Positions 40,876-49,857 are shown, counted from the first letter of the stretch. The stretch is 64,000 bases of DNA from Pollutimonas sp963706785 (GCA_963706785.1 CAVPNJ010000002.1:124001-188000), one strand, 5' to 3'. The notes: a model not told the origin generated them from the letters alone. Numbers and translations: made by a program.

Positions 40876-41592
40876 ATGAGTCACGCTGTAATCGAACTGG
40901 ACCAAGTCTCGCTAGGATGGCGTGATCGGGTAGCTGTGCGCGACGTAAGCGGTGTTTTTGCGCAAGGATCACTTACGGCTATTGTCGGGCCAAATGGCGC
41001 CGGCAAGTCTACGTTGGTCAAAGGAATAATGGGTTTGGTCAGCCCGCTGCGGGGGCGAATCCGGCTTTCGGGCAATTCGCGAAACCAGATTGCCTGCTTG
41101 CCGCAACTTGGCGAAATGGACCGCGGTTTTCCTATTAGCACTTATGACCTCGTTGCCATGGGGGCATGGCGACGAGTGGGCGCATGGAAGTGTTTTGATA
41201 AATCGGAACACGAGCGCGTGCAAGCCGCACTAACGACGGTCGGGCTTGCGGATTTTGGGCCTCGTATTATTGGGACCCTGTCAGGCGGGCAAATGCAGCG
41301 GGCGCTTTTTGCAAGGTTGCTCCTGCACGATGCGAACACGCTTCTGCTCGACGAACCTTTTGCGGCAGTAGACCGGCACACCACCGAAGACTTGATGGCT
41401 CTGTTGCAAGAGTGGCATCGCGAGGGACGTACCGTCATAGCGGTGCTGCATGACCTGGATATGGTCCGGGCCTGTTTTCCTGAAGCTTTGTTGATGGCCG
41501 GACAGGCCGTGGCGTGGGGTCCCACCAACGAAGTGCTGACGCCGGAAAACCTTCATCTGGCCCGCCACTTGTGCGCAGGAGACTATTTGTGA
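40876..41592 (+). CDS. znuC: Zinc/metal ABC transporter ATP-binding protein
   Basis: A 238-residue ATPase for metal import. Walker A is GPNGAGKST, signature LSGGQMQRAL, Walker B TLLLDEPFAAVD and switch AVLHDL. Start ATG 40876 (MSHAVIELDQ) follows AAGG; the ATG at 40813 would overlap the small ORF. Operon znuC-znuB-znuA, with 1-bp overlaps, behind a Zur operator. Confidence 0.92.
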   Translation: MSHAVIELDQVSLGWRDRVAVRDVSGVFAQGSLTAIVGPNGAGKSTLVKGIMGLVSPLRGRIRLSGNSRNQIACLPQLGEMDRGFPISTYDLVAMGAWRRVGAWKCFDKSEHERVQAALTTVGLADFGPRIIGTLSGGQMQRALFARLLLHDANTLLLDEPFAAVDRHTTEDLMALLQEWHREGRTVIAVLHDLDMVRACFPEALLMAGQAVAWGPTNEVLTPENLHLARHLCAGDYL

Positions 41593-42491
41593 TGTGGCTT
41601 TTTGACCTCTTGGTGGGTCCATTCATAGACTATGGCTTCATGCGGCGCGCGTTGGCAGGCGCTTTAGCTTTGGCATTCGCCGCAGGTCCGCTAGGTGTCT
41701 TCCTTGTTCTGCGCCGCATGAGTCTCATGGGCGACGCAATGGCGCACGCTATTCTGCCCGGCGTCGCCGTAGGTTTCTTGACGGCGGGACTGTCCCTCAG
41801 CGCTATGACCTTAGGAGGCATGGTTACAGGTCTGGTTGTAGCGCTTCTGGCAGGCGCCGTCGCGCGCCTTACTCCACAACGCGAAGACGCCAGCTTTGCG
41901 GCGTTTTACCTGGTTTCACTAGGGTTGGGAGTGCTGCTGGTGTCCTTGCGGGGTTCGAACATGGATTTGATTCATGTCTTGTTCGGTACGGTACTGGGCC
42001 TGGACGATGCCTCGTTGTTGCTGGTTACGTCAACCTCTACGGCCACCTTGCTGATTCTCGCGATGATTCTGCGGCCGCTGGTTGTCGAATGTCTTGATCC
42101 ATTGTTCCTGCGAGGAGAAGGCAGGGCTGGTTCTTTGATTCATATCGTTTTTTTAGTCTTGCTGGTCATGACGTTAGTGGCGGGATTCCAGGTGCTGGGA
42201 ACTCTTATGGTAGTGGGCATCATGATGCTGCCCGCAACTGCTGCCCGGTTCTGGGCCCGTTCTGTAGGAAGCCAGATGGTTTTGGCGGCTGCCATAGGTA
42301 GTGTTTCGTCATATGCTGGGCTATTGCTTTCCTATTACGCCAACGTGCCGGCTTCACCTTCCATCATCTTGTCGGCCGGAATGGTCTATTTTCTGTCCGT
42401 ATTCTTTGGTCCCCTGGGCGGGCTTTTGCAGGCAGCAAAACAGGCCCATGCCAGGCATCGTGGTTTGTCTCACATATCGGAGCGCGTTTAA
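41592..42491 (+). CDS. znuB: Zinc/metal ABC transporter permease
   Basis: A 299-residue inner-membrane protein of the ABC-3 (ZnuB/MntB) family with about eight transmembrane helices. LRRMSLMGDAMAHAILPGVAVGF is the family signature near the N-terminus, and VVGIMMLPATAARFWARS the late conserved loop. The ATG at 41592 overlaps the znuC TGA; earlier in-frame starts lie inside znuC. Its stop shares a base with the znuA start (TAATG). Confidence 0.93.
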   Translation: MWLFDLLVGPFIDYGFMRRALAGALALAFAAGPLGVFLVLRRMSLMGDAMAHAILPGVAVGFLTAGLSLSAMTLGGMVTGLVVALLAGAVARLTPQREDASFAAFYLVSLGLGVLLVSLRGSNMDLIHVLFGTVLGLDDASLLLVTSTSTATLLILAMILRPLVVECLDPLFLRGEGRAGSLIHIVFLVLLVMTLVAGFQVLGTLMVVGIMMLPATAARFWARSVGSQMVLAAAIGSVSSYAGLLLSYYANVPASPSIILSAGMVYFLSVFFGPLGGLLQAAKQAHARHRGLSHISERV

Positions 42492-43516
42492 TGACAAAGA
42501 TCCGTAACGCCGCAATGGCGGCAAAATTGTCCCGGCGTAGTTTGTTGGCTTTACTGAGCGGTGCATTTCTGACTCTGGTGGCGCCTACGACAACGGCAGC
42601 CAAAGAGCCACCCCTAAGGGTGGTGGCCAGTTTTTCGATTATCGGCGATATGGTCAAGGAAATCGGCGGTGAGCACGTTTCTCTGACTACCATCGTGGGG
42701 CCAAATGGCGATGTGCACTCATTCGAGCCCACTCCGCGGGACGTCAAGGCGTTGTCCCAGGCGCAGGTCCTGGTGCTAAACGGTCTGGACTTCGAAGGCT
42801 GGCTGCCTCGTTTGATCAAAGCGGCTGGATTCAAAGGGACTCAGATCATCGCTTCCGATGGCGTGGTGCCCCGCAGCTTGAGCACAGTTCAACCGGGTGA
42901 TGAAATTGCGGTGGTCCGCGCCGGTAAGGCTAAAGGCGCTGGTGCCGCAAGTGCTACGGCTCATGGCGAGCACGAGCACGGCGATATCGATCCGCACGCA
43001 TGGCAGAGCCTTAGCAATGGCATGAAATATGCCAAGAACATAGCTGACGGCTTATCTCTGGCAGATCCTGGCCGTAGTGCTTATTACCAAAGCCGTGCCG
43101 AGATCTATATCGGCCGGATGGAAATGTTGGATACCGAGATAAAGCAGGCCTTCGAAAGTATCCCCGCGGTGCGGCGCAAGGTCCTGACTTCACATGATGC
43201 CTTCGGCTATTTTGCGCAGGCCTATGGCATACGTTTCATTTCGATCGTCGGGCTTTCCAGTCAGGCCGAGCCCTCGGCCAGTGAGGTGGCGAAAATTATT
43301 GACCGGGCGCGCAAAGAGCAGGTCTCCGGAGTTTTTATCGAAAACTCCACTAACTCCAGGTTAGTGAAGCAAATTGCACGTGAAACTGGATCGAAAGTCG
43401 GGGGCAGCCTATATTCCGACGCGCTCGCGCCTCCCGATCAGCCTGCATCCACCTATCTAGGCATGTTCAACTGGAACGCGGGTCAATTGATTTATGTGTT
43501 GAAGCCTGCCGACTGA
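42491..43516 (+). CDS. znuA: Zinc/metal ABC transporter substrate-binding protein
   Basis: A 341-residue cluster 9 binding protein with a signal peptide (SLLALLSGAFLTLVAPTTTAA). Likely metal ligands are His in NGDVHSFEPTPRD, His in the DIDPHAWQS segment, His in LTSHDAFGYFAQ and Asp in GSLYSDAL. A short His/Glu loop (HGEHEHGD) is typical of zinc-binding ZnuA but shorter than in many. The Zur box and zur nearby favour zinc; manganese import is less likely. Confidence 0.92.
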   Translation: MTKIRNAAMAAKLSRRSLLALLSGAFLTLVAPTTTAAKEPPLRVVASFSIIGDMVKEIGGEHVSLTTIVGPNGDVHSFEPTPRDVKALSQAQVLVLNGLDFEGWLPRLIKAAGFKGTQIIASDGVVPRSLSTVQPGDEIAVVRAGKAKGAGAASATAHGEHEHGDIDPHAWQSLSNGMKYAKNIADGLSLADPGRSAYYQSRAEIYIGRMEMLDTEIKQAFESIPAVRRKVLTSHDAFGYFAQAYGIRFISIVGLSSQAEPSASEVAKIIDRARKEQVSGVFIENSTNSRLVKQIARETGSKVGGSLYSDALAPPDQPASTYLGMFNWNAGQLIYVLKPAD

Positions 43517-43532
43517 CTGCGACAAAACGACC

Positions 43533-44489
43533 TTAACGTTTACGATTTGCGCGGGGATGGGCTTGGTCGTAGACCGCGGCCAGGTGCTGGAAATCCAGCC
43601 TCGTATAAATCTGGGTAGTCGATATATTGGCATGTCCTAGCATTTCTTGTACTGCGCGCAAGTCTTGCGAGGACTGCAGCATGTGTGTAGCAAAGCTATG
43701 GCGCAGACTATGCGGATGCACATGAACGGGAAGTCCAACCAGGGTGGCCAGTTTGTTCAACTGAAGCTGCACCACCCTGGGGCTGATGCGTTTGCCGCGT
43801 GTACCCAGGAAGAGCGCCGCCGCCGAGTCGGCATCGTGCGCGTCGTGCCCGCGCACCAATTGATCTCGCATGGCGAGCCAGCGCTCGGTAGCGGCAATCG
43901 CTTTGCTGCCTAATGTCACACTGCGCGTCTTGTTGCCTTTGCCTTTGACGATAGCCTCATGCTCTGCGAGTTGGATCCAGCTTTGCGATTGATATTGTTC
44001 ATGGCGGCTATAGCGCCAATCCAAGCTTACCAGCTCAGCCAGTCGTAGGCCGCTGGAATACAGGATCTCGAACATGGCTTGGTCACGGCATTCGACCGGA
44101 GTATTGGGTTCCGGCAGGTTTGGGCGGTCGAGCAGAACTTGCGCCTGTTCTACCGATAGTGCTTTGGGCAGTCCTCGCGGCGCCTTCGGGCCGCGTACGC
44201 CCGCCACAGGATTACATTCGAGCCCCGCTTCCGTGGCGCGCCATTGGTAGAAGCCGCGCCAGGCGGCGAGCGCACGTGCCAAGCTGCGCGGTTGGAGCCC
44301 TTGGCTATGCAGGCGTGCAATGGCATGCCGTATGTGACTCTCGGTAAGGCTGTCCGGCGGGATCTCGGGATGACATTGGAGCAAGTGCCAAAGGTCTTGT
44401 CGGTATCCAGCCAGAGTATGAGGGGAGTAACGGCGATTGGCTTGCAGGTGAAGCAGCCATTGCTCCATGGGGACAGGCAAGGCATGCAT
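43533..44489 (-). CDS. xerC: Tyrosine recombinase XerC
   Basis: A 318-residue recombinase acting with XerD at dif to resolve chromosome dimers. N-terminal SAM-like DNA-binding domain (about 5-95). The catalytic set is present: Arg in LYSSGLRLAELVSL, Lys in VKGKGNKTRSV, His/Arg in HSLRHSFATHML, His in LGHANISTT, and Tyr in QIYTRLD. It lies next to DUF484 and dapF, an order common in Burkholderiales, so XerC rather than a mobile integrase. Confidence 0.94.
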   Translation of the reverse strand: MHALPVPMEQWLLHLQANRRYSPHTLAGYRQDLWHLLQCHPEIPPDSLTESHIRHAIARLHSQGLQPRSLARALAAWRGFYQWRATEAGLECNPVAGVRGPKAPRGLPKALSVEQAQVLLDRPNLPEPNTPVECRDQAMFEILYSSGLRLAELVSLDWRYSRHEQYQSQSWIQLAEHEAIVKGKGNKTRSVTLGSKAIAATERWLAMRDQLVRGHDAHDADSAAALFLGTRGKRISPRVVQLQLNKLATLVGLPVHVHPHSLRHSFATHMLQSSQDLRAVQEMLGHANISTTQIYTRLDFQHLAAVYDQAHPRANRKR

Positions 44490-44498
44490 TAGAAAGAC

Positions 44499-45182
44499 CT
44501 ACGCCCGCTCTTGTGGAATAGGATTTTGCAAACGTAGCAGACTTGCACTTGCCAGCTCGTTGATCGTGTCCAGAAATGCAGTCCCCATATCGCTGGAAAA
44601 GCGCTCTGCATCGTCGGACCCTAGCACCAGCAGCCCTAACGGTTCAGTATGGCCGGTCGGCCGCAGGGCAATGATGGCAAGCGAAGCGGGCGGAGTACCC
44701 AACCATGCCGCGGCTTCCTGATCTTGTAGCGCACCGCAATATGGCTTGGTAAGGTTGCGCGCATAGGTTCGTATAGAGTCGTTCACATCTTGCGCGAACT
44801 CGCTGTCGTCAAGCCTCGCCAGGCCCCACACTCGTAGCGCGATCGTCGGCAGATCGAACAGGTCGCCCAGACTGCGCACGATGTGCGCGGGTATCTGCAG
44901 CGCGTCGTCCTCGGCTAGCATGCGACAGCACCAACGCGTAAGCGTATTGCTGATTTTTTCATTCCCGCTGGCGTTATGCATCAGCCCCGAGAGCTTCCAC
45001 TCAAGGTCTTTACTGCGAGCCCGCAGGGTCAAAATTTGACGTTCTCCGAGCGAAATGGCGCGTGTTTCGTTCGGATGAGGGACACGCAGATTGGCGAATA
45101 ATTCGGCATGCTGCTGAAAAAACTCCGGGCGCTCTTTCAAGAAGGCGGCGATTTCGTCTGCGGAGAAGCTGCTTGCGGTCAT
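44499..45182 (-). CDS. DUF484 (GAF-like) protein
   Basis: A 227-residue cytosolic protein of the DUF484 family with an N-terminal helical part (SADEIAAFLKERPEFFQQHAELFANLRVPHP) and a GAF-like C-terminal part ending in LLVLGSDDAERFSSDMGTAFLDTI. This family is encoded between dapF and xerC in many proteobacteria; function is unknown. Start ATG 45182 overlaps the dapF stop (ATGA). The longer frame to 45293 lies inside dapF and is rejected. Confidence 0.9.
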   Translation of the reverse strand: MTASSFSADEIAAFLKERPEFFQQHAELFANLRVPHPNETRAISLGERQILTLRARSKDLEWKLSGLMHNASGNEKISNTLTRWCCRMLAEDDALQIPAHIVRSLGDLFDLPTIALRVWGLARLDDSEFAQDVNDSIRTYARNLTKPYCGALQDQEAAAWLGTPPASLAIIALRPTGHTEPLGLLVLGSDDAERFSSDMGTAFLDTINELASASLLRLQNPIPQERA

Positions 45183-46072
45183 GACTGTAGTGATTCCTTG
45201 GTGTTGAACTGATCGGTGAGTGCGTCGATATCGACCTGTCCGGTAAAAACCGTAATGGCCGGGCCGCTCATGCGTAAGGTATTGTCGTCCCATGAGACGG
45301 TAAGCGGGCCGCCTCGGGTATGAACCAGCGCCGGGCTATCCAGAAGTCCACGCCGAATACCGGCGACGACGGCGGCGCAGGCGCCAGTGCCACAGGCCAG
45401 AGTTTCGCCCGCGCCACGCTCGTAAACTCGCACTTTGATGGTGTGCCGATCGATAACTTGCATGAATCCGGCGTTGATGCGTTGTGCGAAACGCGGGTGC
45501 GATTCAATCAACGGCCCGACCTCGCGCACCGGCGCGGTCAGGATGTCGTCGACCACTTGAACCGCATGGGGGTTCGAAATAGCGACGAGTGAAAGCTGGA
45601 CATCGTCGTGACCTGAAAGCGGCAAGGTCCAGAGCGTATCGTCGCCAAGGCGCGCCGACTGCAGCCCGTTAGTGTCGAAGCCTACCGCGTCAGGTTCGAA
45701 TCGGGTCTGACCCATTTCAACCGATACGTCTCCGGAATCGGAGCGGGTCAAGGAGATAAGGCCAGTACTGATTTCGGCAAGCAAGGGGTTGCGCCCCGAT
45801 AAGCCTTGCTCGTGCACGAAGCGAACAAAGCATCGCGCGCCATTGCCACAGTGCTCGACTTCGCTGCCATCAGCATTAAATATTCGGTAGCGAAAGTCGG
45901 CCTCGGGATGGGCGGGGGTTTCGACCAGCAGCAGTTGATCGGCGCCGACACCAAAGTGGCGGTCTGCCAGGGCCCGCGCGCGCTCGGGCGTCATTACGAT
46001 GGATTGCCGCACGCCATCAAGCACAACGAAATCGTTGCCGGCGCCATGCATCTTTGCGAAGTTCCAGATCAT
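45179..46072 (-). CDS. dapF: Diaminopimelate epimerase
   Basis: A 297-residue cofactor-free enzyme converting LL- to meso-diaminopimelate for lysine and peptidoglycan synthesis. Start MIWNFAKMHGAGNDFVVLDG is typical. The two active-site Cys lie in VEHCGNGARCF and ETLACGTGACAAV. Operon with DUF484 and xerC downstream; lpxL-like genes upstream. Confidence 0.96.
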   Translation of the reverse strand: MIWNFAKMHGAGNDFVVLDGVRQSIVMTPERARALADRHFGVGADQLLLVETPAHPEADFRYRIFNADGSEVEHCGNGARCFVRFVHEQGLSGRNPLLAEISTGLISLTRSDSGDVSVEMGQTRFEPDAVGFDTNGLQSARLGDDTLWTLPLSGHDDVQLSLVAISNPHAVQVVDDILTAPVREVGPLIESHPRFAQRINAGFMQVIDRHTIKVRVYERGAGETLACGTGACAAVVAGIRRGLLDSPALVHTRGGPLTVSWDDNTLRMSGPAITVFTGQVDIDALTDQFNTKESLQS

Positions 46073-46148
46073 GGTGAGATTATCGCGGATTGCATTGTGT
46101 TTGTCCGCAAACTCCGGTGTATTTCAGATGGGAATGGTCGCGCATGGC

Positions 46149-47039
46149 CTAATAGAACCGTTCCTGGCCCTCGGGTCGGCTCTTGAAGCGCCGGTGCACC
46201 CAGTAGTATTGCGGTGGATCGCTGCGTACCCAAGTTTCGATCAACTGGTTTATACGCATCGTGGCGTCTTCAGGGTCTTGATCGCCCGGAAAATTTTGCA
46301 GGGGCGGCAGGACGCTGACCTGGTACTGGCCTGTTTCGGGATCCAGGCGGCTAATGATGGGCACGACAGCGGCGTCCCATGCCTTGGCGATTTGAGCGGT
46401 GGTTAAAAGCGTGGCGGCGGGGATGTTGAAGAATGGAAGGAAGGCGGCCCCCGTAATACCAAAATCCATGTCGGGAAGGTAGTAAACAGGTATGCCGTTG
46501 CGCAGATGCCTGATCAGCCCGCGCACGCCGTCGTGTCGGCTGACAAGGTGCACGTGATTGAAGCGGCCTCTGCCCTCGCGGACGAGTTGATCGACGTCTG
46601 GATCACTTTGCCGTGTGTACATGGTCGCCGATTCCTGCAGGAACATGGTCAATCGCGTCGCAGCAGCGTCCAGCCCGATAAAGTGCGGAGCCAGCAAGAT
46701 AATCCTGCGCTTAGCCGTGAGCAAATGTTCGAGGTGTTCCAGCCCGGAGATCGGTATGGTGTTGAGTATGGTCGAGGGCTGGCCAAACCAAATCAGCCCG
46801 CGATCGACCACTGAATGCGCCAACAGATAGAAGTGCTGATTTACCCAGATTTCCCTGTCTTGCGGCGAGCGCTCCGGGAAACAGAGGGCTAGGTTAGTAC
46901 GCACAATATGAGCGCGTGAGCGCATCAGGCGGACGCCCAGCCAGGCGAGGCCTCGCGCCCAACGTTGCCGACTACGCAGCGGGATTCGGCCAAAATGGGA
47001 GAAAAGGGAGCGAAGAAGGAATAATTTATTAAGCTTCAT
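46149..47039 (-). CDS. Lipid A biosynthesis acyltransferase, second copy
   Basis: A 296-residue LpxL/HtrB-family acyltransferase, inner-membrane associated, that adds a secondary acyl chain to lipid A. The catalytic HX4D is HFIGLD in LLAPHFIGLDAAA, and the later LPDMDFGITGAAFLPFF is conserved. It overlaps the upstream paralogue by one base (TAATG), so the two are coupled. Which acyl position each fills cannot be told. Confidence 0.9.
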   Translation of the reverse strand: MKLNKLFLLRSLFSHFGRIPLRSRQRWARGLAWLGVRLMRSRAHIVRTNLALCFPERSPQDREIWVNQHFYLLAHSVVDRGLIWFGQPSTILNTIPISGLEHLEHLLTAKRRIILLAPHFIGLDAAATRLTMFLQESATMYTRQSDPDVDQLVREGRGRFNHVHLVSRHDGVRGLIRHLRNGIPVYYLPDMDFGITGAAFLPFFNIPAATLLTTAQIAKAWDAAVVPIISRLDPETGQYQVSVLPPLQNFPGDQDPEDATMRINQLIETWVRSDPPQYYWVHRRFKSRPEGQERFY

Positions 47040-47890
47040 TACTGAGTGTCTGCCGGGCGAGGCGGTGCGTCGGCTGGGACTTTATAACGGTTATAGCTCC
47101 ATAGATACTGTTCGGGAAAACGACGGATCAACGTTTCCATGGCGCTGTTGATGTGCGTTGCCAACGCTTGCGGATCACGCGGAAGAGGTTCGGCGAGCCT
47201 GACGTAGTGAATGCGCCAGCCTTTCCCGGCCGCCAGCCGTTCGCCTGCAGTAAGGATGACTGCGACGCCGGTCTGGAGAGCCAGTTTGCCGGCCAAGGTC
47301 ATGGTGTATGCCGGCTTGTTGAAAAAGGGAGCCCAAACCCCGTCGCCGCCGCCTGGTACCTGGTCGGGCAGCATGCCTACGGCTTCGCCGCGCTTAAGTG
47401 CGCGCACGAATTCACGCACGCCTTGCATATTGGCGGGCACTGCGTTCAAGCTGGAAGTATTGCGTGCCTGCTCCATGATCGGACCAAGGCCCGTAAAGCG
47501 AGGCGGCCGGAACATTACCGTGATAGGTCCATGCTGTATCAAATAGCGCGCCGTAATTTCGAAGCAGCCAAGATGGGGTGTCAGGTACAGAATGCCGCGG
47601 TTCTCGGCCAGCGCCTCGAGCACGACAGCGTCGTCATCGCTTTGCACCATTCTCAGGCATTCATCGTTTTGCAGCCAGACTTTAGGTGTTTCAAGGATCA
47701 TTGCTCCGGCCTGGGCGGCCGATGACCATGCAAAGGCTGGGTCGGTGTATCCTGCCTGTCTGGCATTGCTCTGCAAACGCTTGCGATATCGACCTGGCCA
47801 GGCATACACAGTGCACCCGGCCAGCTTGCCAATACCATGCAAAACGGGCAAGGGCAGCTTTGCCAGAAAACGAAATAAAGCCACAAGCAT
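47039..47890 (-). CDS. Lipid A biosynthesis acyltransferase, first copy
   Basis: A 283-residue LpxL/HtrB-family acyltransferase. It carries LYLTPHLGCFEITARYL, where HX4E (HLGCFE) replaces the HX4D of the second copy, and LPDQVPGGGDGVWAPFF. The N-terminus (ALFRFLAKLPLPVLHGIGKLAGC) is a membrane anchor. It is divergent from metK, an arrangement found in other Burkholderiales. Confidence 0.9.
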   Translation of the reverse strand: MLVALFRFLAKLPLPVLHGIGKLAGCTVYAWPGRYRKRLQSNARQAGYTDPAFAWSSAAQAGAMILETPKVWLQNDECLRMVQSDDDAVVLEALAENRGILYLTPHLGCFEITARYLIQHGPITVMFRPPRFTGLGPIMEQARNTSSLNAVPANMQGVREFVRALKRGEAVGMLPDQVPGGGDGVWAPFFNKPAYTMTLAGKLALQTGVAVILTAGERLAAGKGWRIHYVRLAEPLPRDPQALATHINSAMETLIRRFPEQYLWSYNRYKVPADAPPRPADTQ

Positions 47891-47960
47891 GAGTCGGCTA
47901 TAACCCTTACGATGATAGTGGGAAGAAGTGCGCGGGACTATTTTCGCTTAAAATACCTTT

Positions 47961-48040
47961 TATCGCTGAGTTAACCGACAACTTGCGGAGCGATCGCACC
48001 TCGTTCTTAAAAACGAAGTGTAAAAAAACCGCTAAAGCGT
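47961..48040 (+). ncRNA. Candidate SAM-II riboswitch in the metK leader
   Basis: ATCGCT (47962-47967) pairs with AGCGAT (47989-47994). The loop holds CTGAGTTAACC, close to the conserved CUGAUUUAACC of SAM-II, then GCGG (47985-47988), which can pair with CCGC (48029-48032) to make the H-type pseudoknot. GCTAAA (48031-48036) matches the conserved 3' GCUAAA. A hairpin (CACCTCGTT/AACGAAGTG, 47997-48020) is inserted in the long loop. It ends about 97 bases before metK. Motifs and layout fit; no covariance model was run. Confidence 0.55.
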
Positions 48041-48137
48041 CGCGCCCTGATCATTACTGCTACGCAGGCATCCGAGGTGCAACGCGTTTCGTTCAACCTC
48101 CCGCTGGGCAACCAGTATCTTTACAGGACGCATCGCT

Positions 48138-49301
48138 GTGGCAAACAACGACTTTCTATTTACATCCGAATCTGTTTCAGAGGGTCATCCCGATAAAGTC
48201 GCTGACCAAATCTCCGATTCCATTCTTGACGCCATTCTTACACAAGACCCTACTGCCCGCGTTGCCGCCGAAACGCTGTGCAATACAGGATTGGTAATTC
48301 TGGCTGGTGAAATCACCACGACGGCTAATGTCGACTATATCCAGATAGCGCGCGACACCATCAAGCGCATCGGATACGACAATACCGAATATGGCATCGA
48401 TCACAAGGGTTGTGCTGTATTGGTGGCTTACGACAAACAGTCACCCGATATCGCAAAGGGTGTCGACCGGACCGAAGAAGAAATTCTGAATCAGGGTGCG
48501 GGCGACCAGGGCCTAATGTTTGGTTATGCCTGCGACGAAACCCCCGATCTAATGCCCGCTCCGATTTGGTATGCGCATCGCCTGGTGCAACGGCAAAGTG
48601 AATTACGCAAAGACGGCCGCCTGCCGTGGCTACGCCCTGACGCAAAATCGCAAGTTACGTTCCGCTATGTCAACGGCAAGCCGGTCGAGGTCGATACGGT
48701 CGTATTGTCGACCCAGCATGCTCCCGATGTTTCGCAAAGCGACATCCGCGAAGCGGTTATCGAACATATCATCAAGCCCAGCTTTCCGGATGGCTTGCTT
48801 ACCCCCGCAACCAAGTTCATGATCAATCCTACGGGGGTTTTCATTATTGGTGGGCCTCAAGGCGACTGCGGCCTCACCGGGCGCAAGATTATCGTCGACA
48901 CGTATGGCGGCGCCTGCCCCCACGGCGGCGGTGCGTTTTCGGGAAAAGACCCATCCAAGGTGGATCGTTCCGCGGCATACGCTGCCCGGTACGTGGCCAA
49001 GAATATTGTTGCAGCGGGCCTGGCGCGTCAGTGCCAAGTACAGGTCAGTTACGCGATTGGGGTGGCCGAGCCCATCAATATCACGGTATACACTGAAGGT
49101 ACCGGCGTAATACCTGACGATCAAATTGCCCGTCTTGTACGTGAGAATTTCGATCTGCGTCCGAAGGGGATCATCAACATGCTCGACCTTTTGCGCCCCA
49201 TTTATTCAAAAACCGCTGCTTACGGGCACTTTGGCCGTACCGAGCCCGAGTTCACCTGGGAGGCTTCCGACAAGGTGCAGATCCTTAAGCAGGCGGCCTG
49301 A
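48138..49301 (+). CDS. metK: S-adenosylmethionine synthase
   Basis: A 387-residue enzyme making SAM from ATP and Met. GAGDQGLMFGYA and GGGAFSGKDPSKVDRS are the family signatures, and FTSESVSEGHPDKVADQ opens the protein. The start is GTG (48138), directly before the family-typical ANNDFLFTSESV; CAGGA lies upstream. First gene of a SAM-cycle cluster with ahcY and metF. The leader holds a possible SAM-II element. Confidence 0.96.
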   Translation: MANNDFLFTSESVSEGHPDKVADQISDSILDAILTQDPTARVAAETLCNTGLVILAGEITTTANVDYIQIARDTIKRIGYDNTEYGIDHKGCAVLVAYDKQSPDIAKGVDRTEEEILNQGAGDQGLMFGYACDETPDLMPAPIWYAHRLVQRQSELRKDGRLPWLRPDAKSQVTFRYVNGKPVEVDTVVLSTQHAPDVSQSDIREAVIEHIIKPSFPDGLLTPATKFMINPTGVFIIGGPQGDCGLTGRKIIVDTYGGACPHGGGAFSGKDPSKVDRSAAYAARYVAKNIVAAGLARQCQVQVSYAIGVAEPINITVYTEGTGVIPDDQIARLVRENFDLRPKGIINMLDLLRPIYSKTAAYGHFGRTEPEFTWEASDKVQILKQAA

Positions 49302-49353
49302 TAGCTGTAGTCCGTTCCAGGCATAATTGCCTGGGACGGCAGGAATGACCTTT

Positions 49354-49665
49354 ATGCCCGATACTTATTCATCTTCCGATTCCGATACTTCATTCCAGAC
49401 GGCACGGCGCCGCCTGGAAATTGTTGAGGCGCATTGGGAGACTCGGGGCGAAACCGCCGTGCACGCCGATGACCAGAATATGCGCAGCCTTACTCCGACC
49501 GATTCTCCGTGTGTCGCTGTCTGCTCGACGCTGTACGACGACATATGCCGTGGCTGCGGGCGTACTGCCATGGAAGTAGCCAATTGGGTGTTTTTGGATG
49601 AAGGCGAAAAACTGCAAGTTTGGACGCGTATCAAGGCACAAGGATATCCGCGCCGCAAAGCTTAG
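49354..49665 (+). CDS. DUF1289 Cys-rich protein
   Basis: A 103-residue protein whose C-terminal part (SPCVAVCSTLYDDICRGCGRT, then NWVFLDEGEKLQVW) is the DUF1289 (Fe-S/zinc-type four-Cys) domain. An N-terminal acidic, Ser-rich segment precedes it. Function is unknown. The ATG at 49354 is used; 49345 is also possible. AGGA lies nine bases upstream. It lies between metK and ahcY. Confidence 0.85.
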   Translation: MPDTYSSSDSDTSFQTARRRLEIVEAHWETRGETAVHADDQNMRSLTPTDSPCVAVCSTLYDDICRGCGRTAMEVANWVFLDEGEKLQVWTRIKAQGYPRRKA

Positions 49666-49689
49666 CCGTTTACGCTAAAATATTGACTT

Positions 49690-49786
49690 CCTGAGGAGCG
49701 CTGCAACGGGGTCGGGGCTAAAGCTAATAGCTTTCCAGTACCACCCGCTAGGCTCAGGATTGTCCTTTGTTCCAACGGCGCTCATC
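49690..49786 (+). ncRNA. S-adenosylhomocysteine (SAH) riboswitch
   Basis: P1 is CCTGAG (49690-49695) with CTCAGG (49753-49758). The GAGCGC at 49696-49701 can pair with GCGCTC at 49778-49783 as the pseudoknot. Conserved GAGGAGCGCTGCAAC and AACGGCGCTCATC ends match the SAH class, and the internal arm has a perfect AAAGCT-AAT-AGCTTT hairpin (49720-49734). SAH riboswitches turn on ahcY when SAH builds up. It lies 72 bases before ahcY, the expected target. Confidence 0.9.
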
Positions 49787-49857
49787 ATTCCCTGCACAGG
49801 CGAAGATGAGCTGTCGTTGCGATGCTTACGCTGGTGCAGGTTTATTGGAATAAAACC

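Noticed and set aside
43533..44489. Mobile-element integrase
   Set aside because: The tyrosine recombinase lies in the conserved dapF-DUF484-xerC order, so it is housekeeping XerC; no att-like repeats or cargo were seen.
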